Assembly: GCA_036510065.1 (NCBI GenBank)
Contig: DATCEO010000077.1
Location: 1 to 64,000, forward strand
Source: DASUBV01 sp036510065
GTDB lineage: Bacteria > Actinomycetota > Actinomycetes > Streptosporangiales > Streptosporangiaceae
Reading direction: 5' to 3'
Length of the DNA stretch: 64,000 nt
Shown: positions 1-8,652 of the stretch, in pieces
How the letters are laid out: the number at the start of each line of letters is the position of its first letter
Position numbering within the stretch: position 1 is the first letter of the stretch
Translations under genes and position numbers: made by a program
The notes under the pieces: generated by a model
Databases searched by the model: none
Told to the model about the DNA's origin: nothing
What the model saw: the letters and a program-made list of their open reading frames with translations, nothing else

Positions 1-970
1 TCAGGTTGCCGTAGAAGTTCAGGTAATTGCGCTTCATCTGCGGCGTCGGGATGGGCCCGCTGGCGTTGAAGATCCGCAGGAACTCCTCCTGCACGCTCGG
101 CTTGGTCGACAGGTCCTCGTTGACCGTCGCCGGCAGCCCGATATCGCCTTCCAGCCATGCATTGTCGTACCCGCCGGCGACGTAGTTCTTCGGGTAGAAC
201 AGCACGTCGTGCGGGTTGACCAGGGAGACGACGAGGAAGAACGGCTGGCTCATCACGGCCGGCCCGCTCAGGTACTGCAGCGTGCCCTCGGTGCCCGCTT
301 CCGGAGTCCCCTGCGAGTTAATGAAGCGGCCGTCATTGTCATAGATGCCGCCGCCCTCTTCCGGGATGCTCTGGTTCGCCCCGGCGTCCGGGGGGTCCCA
401 GCGCGTGAAGCCGTACTGGTTCACGTCCTGCGGGACCCAGGTCGAGCCGTTCGCGGGCTTGGTGCAGTGGAACTTGCCCTTGTAGACCGGCACGTAGCCG
501 GACGCCCTCGCGACACTGGCCGGGTTCTTGAAGCTGGTCGAGAGCTCGACCTGCGGGTACTGGGGGGCGGGCATGTTGGTTTCCAGCGTGTACTTGACGC
601 CGTGCTGAGCCGGGAAATAACCGGACATCAGGGTGGAGCGCGCCGGGGAGCACATGCACGCGTTCGTGAACGCGTTGGGGAACGTCATGCCGTGCTCCTC
701 CAGGCGGGTCATGCCGGGCAGGTTGCGCCTGCTCCAGTCCCGCGGGAAGTGCTGGATCGCGCGCTGCTGATCGGTCAGGAACAGCAGGACGTTCATGCCC
801 GAGATGCCCCTGGAGCCCCGCGCCGCAGCCGAGTGCGGGCGGGTGCGCGCGGCCGATGCGGCGGCCGGCAGGCCGAGCAGCAGGCCCGGCGTGGCCACGG
901 CCGCGGCCTTGAGTACATCGCGGCGGGTGCTGCCGCCCATGTCGGTGTCGGCTCCGGATTCCATATCCAT
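1..970 (-). CDS. Secreted sulfatase, 3' end outside the window
   Basis: Sulfatase/alkaline phosphatase superfamily enzyme expected to hydrolyse sulfate esters outside the cell. The frame is open from the ATG at 970 to the left edge, so the C-terminus is missing. The N-terminus has a Tat-like signal (STRRDVLKAAAVATPG, about residues 14-29). A metal-ligand motif LLFLTDQQR follows near residues 62-70, and CSPAR at Cys107-Arg111 fits the C-x-P-x-R formylglycine site. The start at 970 is favoured by GGAGG six bases upstream; a second ATG at 964 is too far from it. The sulfated substrate cannot be deduced. It lies about 180 bp downstream of the same-strand spherulin-like gene. Confidence 0.85.
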   Translation of the reverse strand, partial: MDMESGADTDMGGSTRRDVLKAAAVATPGLLLGLPAAASAARTRPHSAAARGSRGISGMNVLLFLTDQQRAIQHFPRDWSRRNLPGMTRLEEHGMTFPNAFTNACMCSPARSTLMSGYFPAQHGVKYTLETNMPAPQYPQVELSTSFKNPASVARASGYVPVYKGKFHCTKPANGSTWVPQDVNQYGFTRWDPPDAGANQSIPEEGGGIYDNDGRFINSQGTPEAGTEGTLQYLSGPAVMSQPFFLVVSLVNPHDVLFYPKNYVAGGYDNAWLEGDIGLPATVNEDLSTKPSVQEEFLRIFNASGPIPTPQMKRNYLNFYGNL

Positions 971-1152
971 TCCTTTCCTCCGGGGCCTGCCCGCGGCAGC
1001 GCGGGGCAGGGATCCCGGGGGCAATAATCGTCGGCGCGCATGTCCCGCGCATGCGCCGACACCCCGACCGCCGAGAATTTCATTTACGGGGGGGATAGAT
1101 ATCCGCCAGGCCGCCTAAATTCCCGACATCGGAAGAGCAGCCACGAATCACG

Positions 1153-1926
1153 CTAGCCGAGGTAATTAACCTCAGCGGACCAGTAGGACGGCAGCTGCGC
1201 GTAGGGATTGGGCAGCGCCTGGTCGGTGATGTAGACGTTCCCGAACCGGTCGGCACCCGCGACTTGCGCGGTGGTCTGCATGGCCGCCGGGCCGGACACC
1301 TGGTAGACCGTCGCCAGGAACCGGGAGCTGCTGTAGCTGCTCATCCAGCCGGGCCGGCTCCAGGAGCTGAGGCTGGCCTGGGTCCCCTCGAACATGTTGA
1401 TTACGTCGCTGGCGGCCATGTAGCACGAGTTGCTGGTCGTGCCCGGATTAAGGATGACCTTCCCGCCCAGCCGGTGCACGTACCGGTAGAGCGGCAGGTA
1501 GTACGAGCTTTCCGTCGCGCAGGAGGTGGCTGCCCCGTCGAGGAATACGTTCTTGAGGCCGTACCACGCCAGGTAGTCCTGGATCTGCGCCTCGGCGGTA
1601 GCGAGGGGCACCGAGCCGTAGCCGGTCCAGACGTAACCGTAGAACGTGATCCCGGCCGCCTGGTCTGCCTGCATGTTCGACCGCGTGGCCGGGTTCACGG
1701 CGTCCCCCGGGCTGCAGGTCCCGTCGGGGGCGCACGGGTTCAGGATCGCCTTGGCCGCGACCGGCGCGCCGTCAGCGGCCAGGGTCGACCAGGACGCCGT
1801 GCCGGGATACCAGTAGGCGGGGACGATAATGTGCGCGGGTAACGTGGCCGCCGATGCGGGCGCGGCCGATGCGAGCAATGCCAGCGCAGCCGCGACCACG
1901 GCCACCCTGGCGAGCTTGAGCTTCAT
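1153..1926 (-). CDS. Spherulin-4-like secreted protein
   Basis: Secreted protein of the spherulation-specific family 4 (spherulin 4) type, 257 residues. A signal peptide of about 26 residues ends in ASAA. The mature part shows the usual family blocks: HIIVPAYWYPG near the start, FYGYVWTGYG and VFLDGAA in the middle, and KVILNPGT later. The family has a TIM-barrel fold related to glycoside hydrolases and to endo-galactosaminidase-like proteins; the substrate here is unknown. It is transcribed toward the sulfatase and the two may be co-expressed, although the gap is about 180 bp. Confidence 0.75.
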   Translation of the reverse strand: MKLKLARVAVVAAALALLASAAPASAATLPAHIIVPAYWYPGTASWSTLAADGAPVAAKAILNPCAPDGTCSPGDAVNPATRSNMQADQAAGITFYGYVWTGYGSVPLATAEAQIQDYLAWYGLKNVFLDGAATSCATESSYYLPLYRYVHRLGGKVILNPGTTSNSCYMAASDVINMFEGTQASLSSWSRPGWMSSYSSSRFLATVYQVSGPAAMQTTAQVAGADRFGNVYITDQALPNPYAQLPSYWSAEVNYLG

Positions 1927-2147
1927 TACATTCGTCCTTTCCGGACGCTATTATGTCCGCCATTTAGTCCCCTCCCCGACAGCGTACACGGTGATTCTGG
2001 CGCTAGTTCCGCAGCCGTTTCCGCTCAATTACCATCATGGTTCCGTGAGTATGTCGGCGAGCACGGCCAGCACGAGCAGGGCAGCACGGGCCAGGCCGAC
2101 CTCGGCTACCCGCCGCTCGTCTGGGAAGGTGGGCTCGAGGAGGCTGA

Positions 2148-3125
2148 ATGCGCGCCATCGTCATCACCGAGCCAGGCGGCCCCGAGGTCCTGGCCGTGGA
2201 GCAGGTCCCCGATCCGGTCCCTGGCCCGGACGAGGTCGTTATCGGGATAACGGCCGCCGGGGTCAATCGCGCCGACCTGATGCAGCGGCAGGGCCTGTAT
2301 CCGCCGCCACCGGGGGCTCCGCCCTACCCCGGCCTGGAGTGCTCGGGCCAGATCCTGGCCACCGGCTCCGAGGTGAGCGACTGGGAGCCGGGCGACAAGG
2401 TGTGCGCCTTGCTGGCCGGCGGCGGCTACGCCGAGCAGGTCGCCGTGCCAGCCGGGCAGGTGATGCCGCTGCCGCCGGGGATCGGCGTCGCCGATGCCGC
2501 CGCCCTGCCGGAGGCGGCGTGCACGGTCTACGCCAACGTCTTCATGCAGGCGGCCCTGGCGCCGGGCGAGATCCTGCTGGTGCACGGCGGGTCCAGCGGC
2601 ATCGGCACCATGGCGATCCAGCTGGGCCATGCCGCCGGAGCCCGGGTGGCGTGCACGGCCGGCTCCCCGGCCAAGCTGGAGCGCTGCCGGGAGCTGGGGG
2701 CCGACCTGGCGATCAACTACCGGGAGGAGGACTTCACCGAGGCCATCGACAAGTTCACCGGCGGGCACGGGGCGGACGTCATTCTCGACATCGTCGGCGC
2801 CCCCTACCTCCCGCAGAACGTCCGGGCGCTGGCCACCGGCGGCCGGCTCATCGTCATCGGCATGCAGGGCGGCGCGACCGGCGAGCTGAATCTCGCCCGG
2901 CTGCTGGCCAGGCGAGCCAGCGTGTTCGCCGCCTCGCTGCGCGCCCGGCCGGCCGGCGAGAAGGCCGCCATCGTGTCGGCCACCCAGGCGCACGTGTGGC
3001 CGCTGATCGGATCGGGCCAGGTCGGCCCGGTCATCGACCAGATCCTGCCGCTGGAGCAGGCACCCCGGGCGCACCGGCTGCTGGATGCCAGCGAGCACAT
3101 CGGGAAGATTCTGCTGGCTACCTGA
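2148..3125 (+). CDS. NAD(P)H:quinone oxidoreductase, PIG3/zinc-independent MDR family
   Basis: Medium-chain dehydrogenase/reductase without zinc ligands, 325 residues. It most likely reduces quinones or enoyl-type substrates with NADPH. The N-terminal GroES-like half includes AAGVNRADLMQRQGLYPPPP, characteristic of the PIG3 branch. The Rossmann half contains VHGGSSGIGTMAIQL, the nucleotide-binding segment. Length is typical. It ends 58 bp before bpa, so the two may share a transcript. Substrate specificity is not visible from sequence. Confidence 0.85.
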   Translation: MRAIVITEPGGPEVLAVEQVPDPVPGPDEVVIGITAAGVNRADLMQRQGLYPPPPGAPPYPGLECSGQILATGSEVSDWEPGDKVCALLAGGGYAEQVAVPAGQVMPLPPGIGVADAAALPEAACTVYANVFMQAALAPGEILLVHGGSSGIGTMAIQLGHAAGARVACTAGSPAKLERCRELGADLAINYREEDFTEAIDKFTGGHGADVILDIVGAPYLPQNVRALATGGRLIVIGMQGGATGELNLARLLARRASVFAASLRARPAGEKAAIVSATQAHVWPLIGSGQVGPVIDQILPLEQAPRAHRLLDASEHIGKILLAT

Positions 3126-3183
3126 GGTCACCAATAGGACCCCCGGCGCTGCGCAGCGCCGCCCTCCTCGACAGACTAAGGAC

Positions 3184-3744
3184 ATGAGCGACGAGATGAA
3201 CCATGACCAGGAGGGCCCCGAGGCGCAGGAGCATCCTCGGGTCGTGGTGGTCGGCCCCGACGGTGTCGCCGTGGAGACCGACCAGGCGGTGAGCCGGGAG
3301 CGCCCCGTCACCGAGATGGTCGAGCAGCCCGCCAAGGTCATGCGGGTGGGCAGCATGATCCGGCAGCTCCTAGAGGAGGTCCGGGCGGCGCCCTTGGATG
3401 AGAAGAGCCGGGCCCGGCTGAAGGAGATCCACCAGAGCTCGATCAAGGAGCTGGAGGACGGCCTCGCGCCCGAGCTGATCGACGAGCTTGACCGGCTGTC
3501 GCTGCCGTTTGCCGAGGACGAGGTGCCGAGCGAGGCCGAGCTGCGGGTCGCCCAGGCCCAGCTAGTCGGCTGGCTGGAGGGCTTGTTCCACGGCATCCAG
3601 ACGACGCTGTTTGCTCAGCAGATGGCGGCCAGGCAGCAGCTAGAGCAGATGCGCCGGGCGCTGCCCCCTGGCGTGATGCAGATGGGACCCGGCGGCCCGG
3701 AAGAGGCTCAGCAGATCCCGCACGCCTCAGGCCCGTACCTGTAG
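3184..3744 (+). CDS. bpa: Bacterial proteasome activator Bpa
   Basis: Homologue of the ATP-independent 20S proteasome activator Bpa/PafE (DUF2587), 186 residues from the ATG at 3184. The family forms a dodecameric ring that opens the proteasome gate for unfolded or damaged proteins. The variable acidic N-terminus is followed by the conserved helical core (VMRVGSMIRQLLEEVRAAPL, then LVGWLEGLFHGIQTTLFAQQ). The protein ends in GPYL, a hydrophobic-Tyr-X type tail used to dock on the alpha ring. The frame is open further upstream, but family similarity begins after 3184. The proteasome genes themselves are not in this window. Confidence 0.9.
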   Translation: MSDEMNHDQEGPEAQEHPRVVVVGPDGVAVETDQAVSRERPVTEMVEQPAKVMRVGSMIRQLLEEVRAAPLDEKSRARLKEIHQSSIKELEDGLAPELIDELDRLSLPFAEDEVPSEAELRVAQAQLVGWLEGLFHGIQTTLFAQQMAARQQLEQMRRALPPGVMQMGPGGPEEAQQIPHASGPYL

Positions 3745-3762
3745 CTGGTCCGGAACCCCCGC

Positions 3763-4470
3763 CTACCGGCGCACCGCCAGCGCGCGGGCCACGCCGACGA
3801 GCTGCCGCGCCCGGTGCAGCTGAGATCGCCAGTCATTCCCGGTCGCCCGGTGCGCGAGCGGCACCTCTACCTCGGTGATCCGCATGCCCTGGCGCAGCAG
3901 GTCGATGGTCAGCCCGGTCTCGATTCCCCAGCCGGGCGCCAGCGGCAGGGCCGCCTCGAAGGCGGCCCTGGTCAGGCAGCGCTGGCCGTTCAGCGGCTGG
4001 GCCGGCCGCCAGCCGGTGGCCCGGGCGATTCCGCTGCCGGACGCCGCGGTGACGACGCCGAAGCCGCCCCGGCGCACCCGGTCGCTGAAGACGGCGATGG
4101 TCATGTCGGCCGTTCCCTGACGAACGGGCTCGGCCAGCGGCCCGGCGGCGGCGGCGCTCTGGCCCAGGTCGGCGTCGAGGAACAGCAGGTAATGCGGGAC
4201 GGCGGCGTCCGGGCCGGGAGCGCCGACCGACTCGAGCAGCCGGATGATCTCCGCGCCGGTCTCCAGGGCGGCGGCCTTGCCGCGGTTGCGCGCGTGGCGC
4301 ACGACGCGGGCGCCCGCCGCTTCCGCCACCGCGGCGGTCCCGTCCGTCGAGCCGTCGTCCACGACCACGACGATGTCGGCGCCAGGGATACTCGCCGCCG
4401 CGAGCACGGTGGCACCGACCCGGTCGGCCTCGTTCCTGGCGGGGATGACGACGCCGAGGTCACCTGGCAT
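3763..4470 (-). CDS. Family 2 glycosyltransferase
   Basis: GT-A fold glycosyltransferase of about 235 residues, cytoplasmic and with no obvious membrane segment. The N-terminus VVIPARNEADRVGATV and the motif VVVDDGSTDGTA bind the nucleotide sugar. LDADLG is the DxD-like metal site, and the C-terminal half carries the ETGLTIDLL and EVPLAHRATG blocks of small DPM1/polyprenyl-phosphate-type enzymes. It converges on bpa with an 18 bp gap. The sugar and acceptor are not determinable. Confidence 0.8.
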   Translation of the reverse strand: MPGDLGVVIPARNEADRVGATVLAAASIPGADIVVVVDDGSTDGTAAVAEAAGARVVRHARNRGKAAALETGAEIIRLLESVGAPGPDAAVPHYLLFLDADLGQSAAAAGPLAEPVRQGTADMTIAVFSDRVRRGGFGVVTAASGSGIARATGWRPAQPLNGQRCLTRAAFEAALPLAPGWGIETGLTIDLLRQGMRITEVEVPLAHRATGNDWRSQLHRARQLVGVARALAVRR

Positions 4471-4559
4471 AGCTGGATCCTAGTGGGGGCGCGATCCCTG
4501 GCCGTCGCGCGCGGCGGCCGCCCGCGGGCCGGCCCGCGGACCCGAGCAAGGGCGCGCTG

Positions 4560-4898
4560 CTACAGGCCGGTGACCTCGGCCGGGAGATCCACCACGGTGA
4601 AGACTGATTCCAGCCCGGTCACCTGAAGGACCTTCCTGATCGCCGGCCGGGGGCTGGCCAGCTGCAGGTCACCGCCGTCCTCGCGGGCCCGGCGGTGCGC
4701 GGCCAGCAGGACGTTCATGCCGGTGGAGTCGCAGAACTCGACCCCCGTCATGTCCACCACCAGCCGCAGCGGCGCTCCCGTGGCCAGTGCGGCCATCAGT
4801 TCCGAGTGCAGCCTGGGCGCCGTGTACAGGTCGATCTCGCCCGCGACGGACATGATCACATGATCGCCATGCGACCGGGTCGTAACCTTTAGCTCCAC
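4560..4898 (-). CDS. STAS-domain anti-sigma factor antagonist
   Basis: Single STAS domain, 112 residues, starting at GTG 4898. Family members bind RsbW-type kinases and free a sigma factor when unphosphorylated. The segment GVEFCDSTGMNVLLAAHRRA contains the conserved DST, whose Ser is the usual phosphorylation site. The spacing to upstream genes is large enough for its own promoter. A RsbW-like ATPase is encoded nearby at 7329-7775 and could be a partner, but that pairing is inference. Confidence 0.88.
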   Translation of the reverse strand: MELKVTTRSHGDHVIMSVAGEIDLYTAPRLHSELMAALATGAPLRLVVDMTGVEFCDSTGMNVLLAAHRRAREDGGDLQLASPRPAIRKVLQVTGLESVFTVVDLPAEVTGL

Positions 4899-4969
4899 GT
4901 GCGCACCCTATCGGGTCCGGCCCACGGCGCCTAGATGGTCACTCTGCGCGTATAGGCAATCTACGTGCG

Positions 4970-5605
4970 GTGAGCGAGGTTCTGCGCGAAGCTGGTGACG
5001 GGCCACTTTGCCGACGGAGCCGGAGTCCTCGGATGCACGGGCAGCCAGATCAGGAAGCACGGGAGCGGACGTCATTAACCGCCGCGCTCCAGGTCAGTGG
5101 TCCGGCTGAGCCGGCGACGGCCGGCCCGCGGGCCCCGGCGCCGCGCCCAGCGCCGGCCGGGTGGACCGTCCCGGCCAGCCTGCTGGGTGCCGACCAGGAG
5201 CGAGTGGCCCCGGAGCCGGCCGCGCCGGAGCCGGAAAGCAGGGCCGCCAGCCTGCGCGAGCGCCTGGAGGAGGTGCGGTCCCGGGCCGAGGGAGCGGCGT
5301 CCTGGCTGGAGAGCAGCCAGCATTACGCGCGGCTGCTGAACGCCGAGGGCGTAGTTCCGCTGACCGCCCGATTTGACGCCCGCGACCTGGCGTTCCTGGG
5401 CCGGGCGCGGGAGGACCTGCTGGCCTTCGCCGAGCTCGGCCTGCGGCTGGCCGAGCTGCACCGGCCCCTCGACGCCGGCGGCACCACCAGCGATCCGGCC
5501 AATCCCGCGCTGCGCTGCCGTAGCTGCATGTGGCGATGGCCGTGCCCCACCCTCCGGCTGATCAGCGAGGTCATCACCGAGAACGGCCCGCAGGCGCCCA
5601 GCTGA
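4970..5605 (+). CDS. Actinobacterial protein of unknown function with C-terminal Cys motif
   Basis: Not recognised. A 211-residue frame from GTG 4970; an ATG at 5032 is an alternative start. The first 90 residues are Ala/Pro-rich and probably disordered. The middle is charged and helical. The C-terminal third contains LRCRSCMWRWPCPTLRLI, a C-x2-C-x5-C arrangement that could bind metal. It resembles small actinobacterial proteins whose tails carry a CxxC...WPC pattern. It diverges from the STAS gene, leaving a 70 bp shared promoter region. Confidence 0.55.
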   Translation: MSEVLREAGDGPLCRRSRSPRMHGQPDQEARERTSLTAALQVSGPAEPATAGPRAPAPRPAPAGWTVPASLLGADQERVAPEPAAPEPESRAASLRERLEEVRSRAEGAASWLESSQHYARLLNAEGVVPLTARFDARDLAFLGRAREDLLAFAELGLRLAELHRPLDAGGTTSDPANPALRCRSCMWRWPCPTLRLISEVITENGPQAPS

Positions 5606-5671
5606 CCCGGGCGCCGCGCCGCCCGGCGGCCCGCGGTCACCTCGCCCGGTGGTTAGCCGTACCGTGGAGGC

Positions 5672-5836
5672 ATGGTGCGCTCACTCTTGCTGGGCCTAGC
5701 GGCGCTGGTCGTCGTGGTGGTCCTGGTCTCGATCCTGGTTCACGCCCTCATCTTCGGACTGCTGTTCGTGCTGGCCGCAGCCGTCTCGTTCGCCGTCTTC
5801 CGCGTCGGACGCCGGCCTCGGCGCTCTCGCCCTTAG
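5672..5836 (+). CDS. Small two-helix membrane protein
   Basis: A 54-residue protein with two hydrophobic stretches (about residues 5-22 and 25-44) followed by a basic tail RVGRRPRRSRP, consistent with a small inner-membrane hairpin. GGAGG lies immediately upstream; the spacing is better for the GTG at codon 2 than for the ATG at 5672. Its stop overlaps the convergent arginine deiminase stop by 4 bp. No known family is claimed. Confidence 0.5.
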   Translation: MVRSLLLGLAALVVVVVLVSILVHALIFGLLFVLAAAVSFAVFRVGRRPRRSRP

Positions 5837-7206
5837 GCCGGAGCGAGCTCGGGCCGGGCGAGCTCGTCCTGGTCCAGTTCCGGCTGGCCGAGGTCCGGCT
5901 GACCAGTTCCAGCCGCCGGCCCGGCCCGGTAGCCGCCATGCAACTGGACCGGCTCGCGCCGCATCCCGCCAGGCTCGCTCGCGACCGGGTCACCGGCGTC
6001 CGGCTCGCCCTCGGCGGCCGGATCCCGGCCGATCGGGCACGACATGCACCGGGGACCGCCGCGACTGCTGCTCAGCTCGCTGCCGGGCACCTGGATGACC
6101 TGGACGCCGGCCGCCTCGAGCCTGGCAATGGCCTCGGTGTTGCGCTCGTGGCAGACGGCCAGGCGCCGGCCCAGCGCGAGGGCGTTGTTGCCATCGCCGG
6201 CCTGGCTGCGGCGCCCGGAGACCGGCTCCAGGCCGGTATCGATGACCTGGAGTCGCTCGATCCCCATGGCCTGCGCCGCGGCTTCCAGAAACGGCTGCGG
6301 CCGGGATACCCGCGGCCCGTCCGGCCCCGGCGTGATGGTGTGGGCCGTGAGCGTGAAGGCCGTGGCCGGGTGCATCACGACGGTGCCGGTGTCGACGACC
6401 GTGCACAGGGTGTCCAGGTATCCCGAGCCGGCGGCCTGGTCGACGGGAATGGCCAGCACCGTGTGGGCCAGGCCCGCGTCGAGCACCCGGCGGGCCAGGC
6501 GCTCCGCCCCGGCCGGCGTGGTCCGCTGCCCCACGCCGACAGCCAGCACGCTGGGCGCCAGCAGCAGCACGTCGCCGCCATCCACGTGCTCGAGCTCGGG
6601 CCCGTACAGGCGCTTGATGCCCGCGAAGCGGGGGTGGTGGTCGTAAATCACGCCCAGCAGCCGGGCTTCCCGGCGCCGGGACGGGGCGGCCAGGCTGCTG
6701 ACCGCCACCCGGTCGCCGACCCAGAAGCTGGAGTCCCGCGTGAAGACCAGGTTCGGCAGCGGGTCAATGACGAATTCGTGCCGGCCGAGCAGCTGGTACA
6801 CCAGCCCGTGGCCGCCCGGCAGGTCCTCCGGGGTCAGTCCGGCGATCAGGACCTGGCCCAGCTCCTCGGGGCCGAGGCAGGCCAGCCGGGCCTGGACCTC
6901 AGCCCGGAGCTCGTCGCCAAGCTCGGTGCCCGCGAGCACTGACTCGATCGCCTCGGCCCGGGCCGGCTGGTACTCCAGCGCGTCCTGCAGCAGCTCGGTG
7001 ACGTAGAGGACCTCGACGCCCTGATCGCGCAGCGCCTGGGTCAGCACGTCGTGCTCCTGCTGGGCGCGGCCCACCCACGGCAGCGTCTCGAACAGCAGGC
7101 GATCCTTATTGCGCGGTGTCATCCGCTTGAGCTCAAGGCCCGGCCGGTGCATCAGCACGGTCCGGAGCTTGCCGACCTCACTATCCACCCCGTGGACGTG
7201 CCTCAC
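5833..7206 (-). CDS. arcA: Arginine deiminase
   Basis: Converts L-arginine to citrulline and ammonia. The GTG at 7206 is chosen because family similarity starts at VDSEVGKLRTVLMHRPG and a G-rich stretch lies just upstream. FTRDSSFWVGD and the ELEHVDGGDVLLL block supply substrate-binding residues. The C-terminal GGPRCMSCPIGR holds the nucleophilic Cys. The protein then runs on for about 60 Pro/Glu/Gly-rich residues not seen in typical ADI enzymes, which normally stop just after the cysteine motif. No arcB or arcC is adjacent, so a complete fermentative ADI pathway is not encoded here. Confidence 0.9.
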   Translation of the reverse strand: MRHVHGVDSEVGKLRTVLMHRPGLELKRMTPRNKDRLLFETLPWVGRAQQEHDVLTQALRDQGVEVLYVTELLQDALEYQPARAEAIESVLAGTELGDELRAEVQARLACLGPEELGQVLIAGLTPEDLPGGHGLVYQLLGRHEFVIDPLPNLVFTRDSSFWVGDRVAVSSLAAPSRRREARLLGVIYDHHPRFAGIKRLYGPELEHVDGGDVLLLAPSVLAVGVGQRTTPAGAERLARRVLDAGLAHTVLAIPVDQAAGSGYLDTLCTVVDTGTVVMHPATAFTLTAHTITPGPDGPRVSRPQPFLEAAAQAMGIERLQVIDTGLEPVSGRRSQAGDGNNALALGRRLAVCHERNTEAIARLEAAGVQVIQVPGSELSSSRGGPRCMSCPIGRDPAAEGEPDAGDPVASEPGGMRREPVQLHGGYRAGPAAGTGQPDLGQPELDQDELARPELAPA

Positions 7207-7328
7207 TGTCCCCCCCGCAGCGATCTCCGCGCCCCCTACGCGATGACCCCTGCAGGGGAGTATCACCACTTCGGCGTCAGGTTACGCATGCCACCGGCGG
7301 CCATTCGGCCGGGCGCCGCCGAACCTGG

Positions 7329-7775
7329 TCAGCGGCGGCGGCTGGAAACGCCGGGCCGGGGCGCCGGCAGGACGGCCCAGACGGTCTGGCCGACGTCGTC
7401 GGTCCGGATGCCCCAGTCCTGCGACAGGTGCTCGACGATGCCCAGGCCTCGGCCACCCAGCGAGGAAACCGGGGGGTAAGCCTCCTGCGGCCGTGTCGCC
7501 CCGCCCCCGTCGCGGACCGCGACCTCCACCGAGCCCTGATCCACCGCCCAGGTCACCTGGAGTTTCTCCCCCGGCAGCGGCCAGGCGTGCTTGATCGCGT
7601 TGCTGAGGAGCTCGCTGACGACCAGGGCCGCGTCTCCCACGGCCTGACCGAAGACTCCGGCGGCGGACAGATCAGCGGTCAGCCGCCGCCGTGCGACGCC
7701 GACGCTGGCGGGGGCGCACGGCAGTAGCACCACGTTCGTCGCTCTCACCTCCTGGGCATCCCGACCCGATGCCAT
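7329..7775 (-). CDS. RsbW-like ATP-binding regulator (HATPase)
   Basis: GHKL-fold ATPase of about 148 residues, similar to anti-sigma factor serine kinases and to the many orphan ATP-binding regulators of actinomycetes. The N box is VSELLSNAIKHA and the G boxes are VRDGGG and GGRGLGIVEHL. The start is taken at ATG 7775; the frame continues upstream as GC-rich noise. It could phosphorylate a STAS antagonist such as the one at 4560-4898, or act in a sporulation or stress sigma pathway. The partner is unproven. Confidence 0.75.
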   Translation of the reverse strand: MASGRDAQEVRATNVVLLPCAPASVGVARRRLTADLSAAGVFGQAVGDAALVVSELLSNAIKHAWPLPGEKLQVTWAVDQGSVEVAVRDGGGATRPQEAYPPVSSLGGRGLGIVEHLSQDWGIRTDDVGQTVWAVLPAPRPGVSSRRR

Positions 7776-7879
7776 CTGCGACGCGGAACAAACGCTGGGT
7801 GCCAAGATGCCCCGTGCCGCGCGGCCGAAACCGGTCCCGCACCCTGCGCGGCCCGGCGGCCGGGCCGCTAGGCCACTGG

Positions 7880-8458
7880 CTAGGGCCTCGCCGCGGCCGA
7901 ACCCGGAGCGGCCTGACCTGGGCCCGGCCCCTCGCCCAGCAGCCCTTCGGCCGCCAGGCCGCGCACCAGGCCGCGCAGCCCCGCCGACAGGCCGGCCCGC
8001 TCCTCGGCGGACAGGGCCCCGAGGATCCTGGCCTGCCGGGACTGCCAGGCGGCCCACACCTGGGCCGCCACCGCGCCGCCCTCCGGGGTCAGGTACAACC
8101 GGACGTAGCGCTGGTTCTCCTCGTCCCGGCCCCGGCGGATCCAGCCCTTGCGCTCCAGGCCGGCCGCCAGCCGGCTCACCGTGCTCTTCTCCAGGGACAG
8201 CAGCCCGGCCAGCTCGCCCTGCGCGATGCCGCGAGCCGAGACCAGCTCGATGAGCGCGCGCGCCTCCGAGGGGGACACCGTCGGGAGGGCCGCCGCTGGC
8301 GGGAGGGACGCCACCGGGACGGACGCCGGCAGGGCAGACGCCGCCGGGATGTCGGCCTGGCCCGCGGCCGGCTCGCCCGGCGGGGCCGGGCTCACCACCC
8401 GCAGCAGCTGGGTCAGCAGCCGCTCCAGTTCCGCGTCCGGCATGGACTCATTCACCAC
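7880..8458 (-). CDS. MarR family transcriptional regulator
   Basis: Winged-helix regulator, about 192 residues from GTG 8458 (GTG 8455 and ATG 8443 are alternatives). The reading helix region is QGELAGLLSLEKSTVSRLAAGLERKGWIRRGRDEENQRYVRLYLT, with the DxR-type wing. A low-complexity Ala/Pro insert lies between the first helix and the DNA-binding core. A perfect dyad five bases upstream of the start suggests autorepression. The divergent neighbour is the polysaccharide exporter beginning at 8649, the probable target. Confidence 0.8.
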   Translation of the reverse strand: MVNESMPDAELERLLTQLLRVVSPAPPGEPAAGQADIPAASALPASVPVASLPPAAALPTVSPSEARALIELVSARGIAQGELAGLLSLEKSTVSRLAAGLERKGWIRRGRDEENQRYVRLYLTPEGGAVAAQVWAAWQSRQARILGALSAEERAGLSAGLRGLVRGLAAEGLLGEGPGPGQAAPGSAAARP

Positions 8459-8462
8459 CCCA

Positions 8463-8481
8463 CAGTTGTACCGCACAACTG
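8463..8481. promoter_or_regulatory. Candidate MarR operator
   Basis: The sequence CAGTTGTACCGCACAACTG is a perfect 7-5-7 inverted repeat immediately in front of the marR-like start, in the region shared with the divergent ABC exporter. MarR proteins typically bind such 16-20 bp dyads. Binding by this regulator is inference. Confidence 0.6.
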
Positions 8482-8502
8482 GTGCGGTGGTACATTCGCC
8501 GC

Positions 8503-8652
8503 GTGATAGTTGCCCTCTACAACTCAGGCTCGGGTGGCCGCGGCAGCCGCCGGCGGCCCGCTGCCCCGCCGGATGAGCCCGCGGGCCGCCGCCCGGCGAA
8601 CGCGCCAACCTCCGTCACGCCCGCCGGTCACCACATAGGGTCGGCGGCGTGA
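8503..8652 (+). CDS. Possible 49-residue leader ORF coupled to the ABC permease
   Basis: An open frame starts at GTG 8503, 21 bp beyond the MarR dyad, and ends with TGA overlapping the permease GTG start (GTGA, 8649-8652). The product would be basic and low in complexity after a hydrophobic start (MIVALYNSG). No good ribosome binding site is visible. It may be chance; its value lies in the coupling geometry. Confidence 0.2.
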   Translation: MIVALYNSGSGGRGSRRRPAAPPDEPAGRRPANAPTSVTPAGHHIGSAA

